From: Brevibacillus composti
GTDB taxonomy: Bacteria > Bacillota > Bacilli > Brevibacillales > Brevibacillaceae
Direction of reading: 5' to 3'
Assembly (NCBI RefSeq): GCF_016406105.1
Contig: NZ_CP066308.1
Location: 2,267,501-2,331,500 of the forward strand
DNA: 64,000 bases
Below the pieces are notes generated by a model. It was given only the letters and a program-made list of their open reading frames with translations, searched no databases and had not been told where the DNA came from. Every line of letters begins with the position of its first letter. Positions within the stretch are counted from its first letter, which is position 1. The position numbers and the translations under genes were made by a program. Shown piece after piece: positions 62,839 through 64,000 of this stretch.

Positions 62839-63588
62839 ATGAAACCATTTGGCAGATCTATCATCGCGATTGCTTTGGGATTGGCAGTTACCTCTGTATC
62901 GACATCAGCATTTGCTGCCACCTGCCCTGTGAAAATGGATCCAAGTCAAGGACAGTGGCTTCCATATGTACTGAATTCCCAATCTTTGAAACAGTTCCAA
63001 ACATCGAACCAAGGATCCAACTGGAACTGGTCCTATCCGACTTACTTCCAATGGACGGGATATCCGGTACAACAGCCGGTTCAGCAACCGGTACAAAAAC
63101 CGTTTCAAAAGCCGGTTCAAAAACCGGTGCAACAGCCTGTTCAACAACCGGTTCAGCAACCTGCCAAAGCACCGGTCCAACAACCTGCACCAGCGCAAGC
63201 AGGCAAATCTGCTGAAGCTTCCTCCCAGTTTGCCCGTGAGGTTGCCAATCTGGTAAACCAGGAGCGTGCCAAAGCAGGATTGGCGCCGCTTGCCTATGAT
63301 GCGGCTCTGGAAAAAGTAGCGCTGGCAAAAGCGGCTGACATGGATCAAAACCATTATTTTGACCATAACAGCCCGACCTACGGCTCTCCTTTCGACATGA
63401 TGAAGAGTTTTGGCGTCCAGTACATGACCGCCGGTGAAAATATCGCCATGGGTCAGCGCAGTCCGCAAGAAGTCATGCAGCAATGGATGAACAGTGACGG
63501 ACACCGCAAAAACATTCTGAACCCGAACTTCACCAAGATCGGTGTAGGCTATCAGAATGGCTACTGGGTCCAAGAATTCACGGGATAA
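62839..63588 (+). CDS. Secreted CAP/SCP-domain protein (YkwD-like)
   Basis: The protein (249 aa) has a signal peptide (IIAIALGLAVTSVSTSAFA), a short domain of about 50 residues, a Pro-Val-Gln repeat stalk (PVQQ/PVQK units, residues 75-120) and a CAP domain: VANLVNQERAKAGLAPLAYD, MDQNHYFDHNSPTYG, GENIAMG and HRKNILNPNFTKIGVGY. CAP proteins of this type are extracellular and often linked to wall or spore germination. ATG 62839 follows AAAGGAG. A ydaO-type riboswitch in the leader ties its level to c-di-AMP. Confidence 0.92.
   Translation: MKPFGRSIIAIALGLAVTSVSTSAFAATCPVKMDPSQGQWLPYVLNSQSLKQFQTSNQGSNWNWSYPTYFQWTGYPVQQPVQQPVQKPFQKPVQKPVQQPVQQPVQQPAKAPVQQPAPAQAGKSAEASSQFAREVANLVNQERAKAGLAPLAYDAALEKVALAKAADMDQNHYFDHNSPTYGSPFDMMKSFGVQYMTAGENIAMGQRSPQEVMQQWMNSDGHRKNILNPNFTKIGVGYQNGYWVQEFTG
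63066..63190 (+). repeat. Pro-Val-Gln coding repeat
   Basis: About ten copies of a 12-bp unit (CAG/CAA-CCG-GTT-CAA and variants) encode the PVQQ/PVQK linker. Such tracts are prone to change in copy number. Confidence 0.8.
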
Positions 63589-63603
63589 TGAAACAGAATG
63601 AGG

Positions 63604-63640
63604 AAAAACCGAGTCGGCGGAATCGCAGCTCGGTTTTTTT
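63604..63640 (+). terminator. Terminator of the CAP gene
   Basis: AAAACCGAG and CTCGGTTTT arms with a long T run. Confidence 0.85.
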
Positions 63641-63675
63641 GTATGGGCAGGGAAATTCTTTTCACCGCATAAAGA

Positions 63676-63704
63676 GAAAAAGCCGGACAGGCTTCCGGCT
63701 TTTC
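63676..63704 (-). terminator. Terminator of the 48-aa gene
   Basis: AAAAGCCGG / CCGGCTTTTT on the minus strand. Confidence 0.8.
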
Positions 63705-63718
63705 CCTGCTGCACGAAC

Positions 63719-63865
63719 CTACTCCTGACATGGAGCGCAGTTGTTGTCCGCCTTGTCCTCGAACAAGGGAATCTTCGTGTCGTGCATCTCCTGTTTGGTC
63801 GCGTATGCTCCCACCTGTTGCAACTCAACGCTGACGTCTTTGTCTTTGTTTCGCTGTTTGTCCAT
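63719..63865 (-). CDS. Small CxxC protein (48 aa)
   Basis: ATG 63865 has GGAGG upstream. The product is charged and disordered at the start (DKQRNKDKDVSVELQQVGAY) and ends ADNNCAPCQE with a CxxC pair that could bind a metal or form a disulfide. A terminator follows within 20 bp. I do not recognise the family. Confidence 0.65.
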   Translation of the reverse strand: MDKQRNKDKDVSVELQQVGAYATKQEMHDTKIPLFEDKADNNCAPCQE

Positions 63866-63931
63866 GGGATGCCTCCTCGAGAGTCCGACCTGCAAGTAGT
63901 ATTTGCACCCGCGAGGATGGTATGCGCCGAT

Positions 63932-64000
63932 TTATCCGGACTGCTGCAGGAGATGCTCCAAGTCCTTCAGCGCAGCGGCTGCGGCCGCGACCGGATCGGA
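63932..64000 (-). CDS. C-terminal end of an unidentified protein (partial)
   Basis: The minus-strand frame enters from the right edge of the window and ends at TAA 63932-63934. The 22 visible residues (DPVAAAAAALKDLEHLLQQS) form an Ala-rich helix. Nothing more can be said. Confidence 0.5.
   Translation of the reverse strand, partial: SDPVAAAAAALKDLEHLLQQSG

Overview
The window looks like a chromosomal segment of an endospore-forming Firmicute of the Brevibacillus/Paenibacillaceae type. The evidence is an alpha/beta-type small acid-soluble spore protein, a CotF-family coat protein, an SLH-domain surface protein, the YIEGIA/capping pair, strong AGGAGG ribosome sites, frequent GTG/TTG starts and moderately high GC. 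The species is inferred from these families and was not tested by a search. No rRNA, complete tRNA, CRISPR array or prophage was seen.

Layout. 0-2.7 kb: the end of a GntR/FCD regulator, a palindromic operator sitting on a promoter, a PLP enzyme related to serine hydroxymethyltransferase, and a 5'-truncated nuclease. 2.7-8.2 kb: a five-gene nickel-type ABC importer (nikABCDE) behind a NikR-like box, with nikR convergent at its far end. 8.3-13.1 kb: a minus-strand operon of a SWIM zinc-finger protein, an SNF2 ATPase and a 58-residue protein. 13.1-15.9 kb: an IF-3 N-domain reading frame running in frame into an SLH surface protein. 16-25 kb: housekeeping and stress genes (aldo/keto reductase, Lin0512, CDGSH, DUF485 plus a solute symporter with an in-frame TGA, YIEGIA pair, CstR-like sensor, methyltransferase, MFS). 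25-31 kb: a repeat protein of probable spore relevance, CotF, SulP, an IS3 remnant, GNAT, and a MerR/thioredoxin-fold pair.

31-34.7 kb is a decayed, A+T-richer island. It holds a broken sensor kinase, an orphan terminator with a degraded minus-strand gene, and two unrecognised micropeptide candidates. 34.7-36.2 kb carries a PAP2 phosphatase and deoD. 36.3-45.1 kb is a surface or spore-glycan cluster: a nucleotide-sugar dehydrogenase, two NAD-dependent epimerases, two paralogous GT4 and two paralogous GT2 glycosyltransferases, and an unusual protein with a very basic first part and an acidic tail. One GT4 has an added beta-sandwich-like C-terminal domain.

45.2-50.9 kb: DD-carboxypeptidase, small alarmone synthetase, M23 peptidase, a YlbD-like small protein, SASP with a tRNA-like remnant in its leader, YpcP exonuclease and an OmdA-domain protein. 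51-54 kb: a MoxR/RavA-type AAA+ ATPase with a VWA partner. 54-57.6 kb: a 48-residue protein, a membrane transporter and SelO. 57.7-61 kb is a second decay zone, with a PAS protein, a PAS kinase lacking an internal segment, and two MpsC-like (DUF2294) genes that are both disrupted. The window closes with an APH-like kinase, a cold-shock protein, a c-di-AMP (ydaO-type) riboswitch ahead of a CAP/SCP-domain secreted protein, and a 48-residue CxxC protein.

Themes: metal handling (NikR, CstR-like, MerR), cell-surface and spore-surface building (SLH, GT cluster, CotF, M23, DacF, CAP), and repeated gene decay in signalling genes. Two of the broken genes (symporter, second MpsC) differ from an intact reading frame by a single in-frame stop codon, so assembly or sequencing error has to be excluded first.
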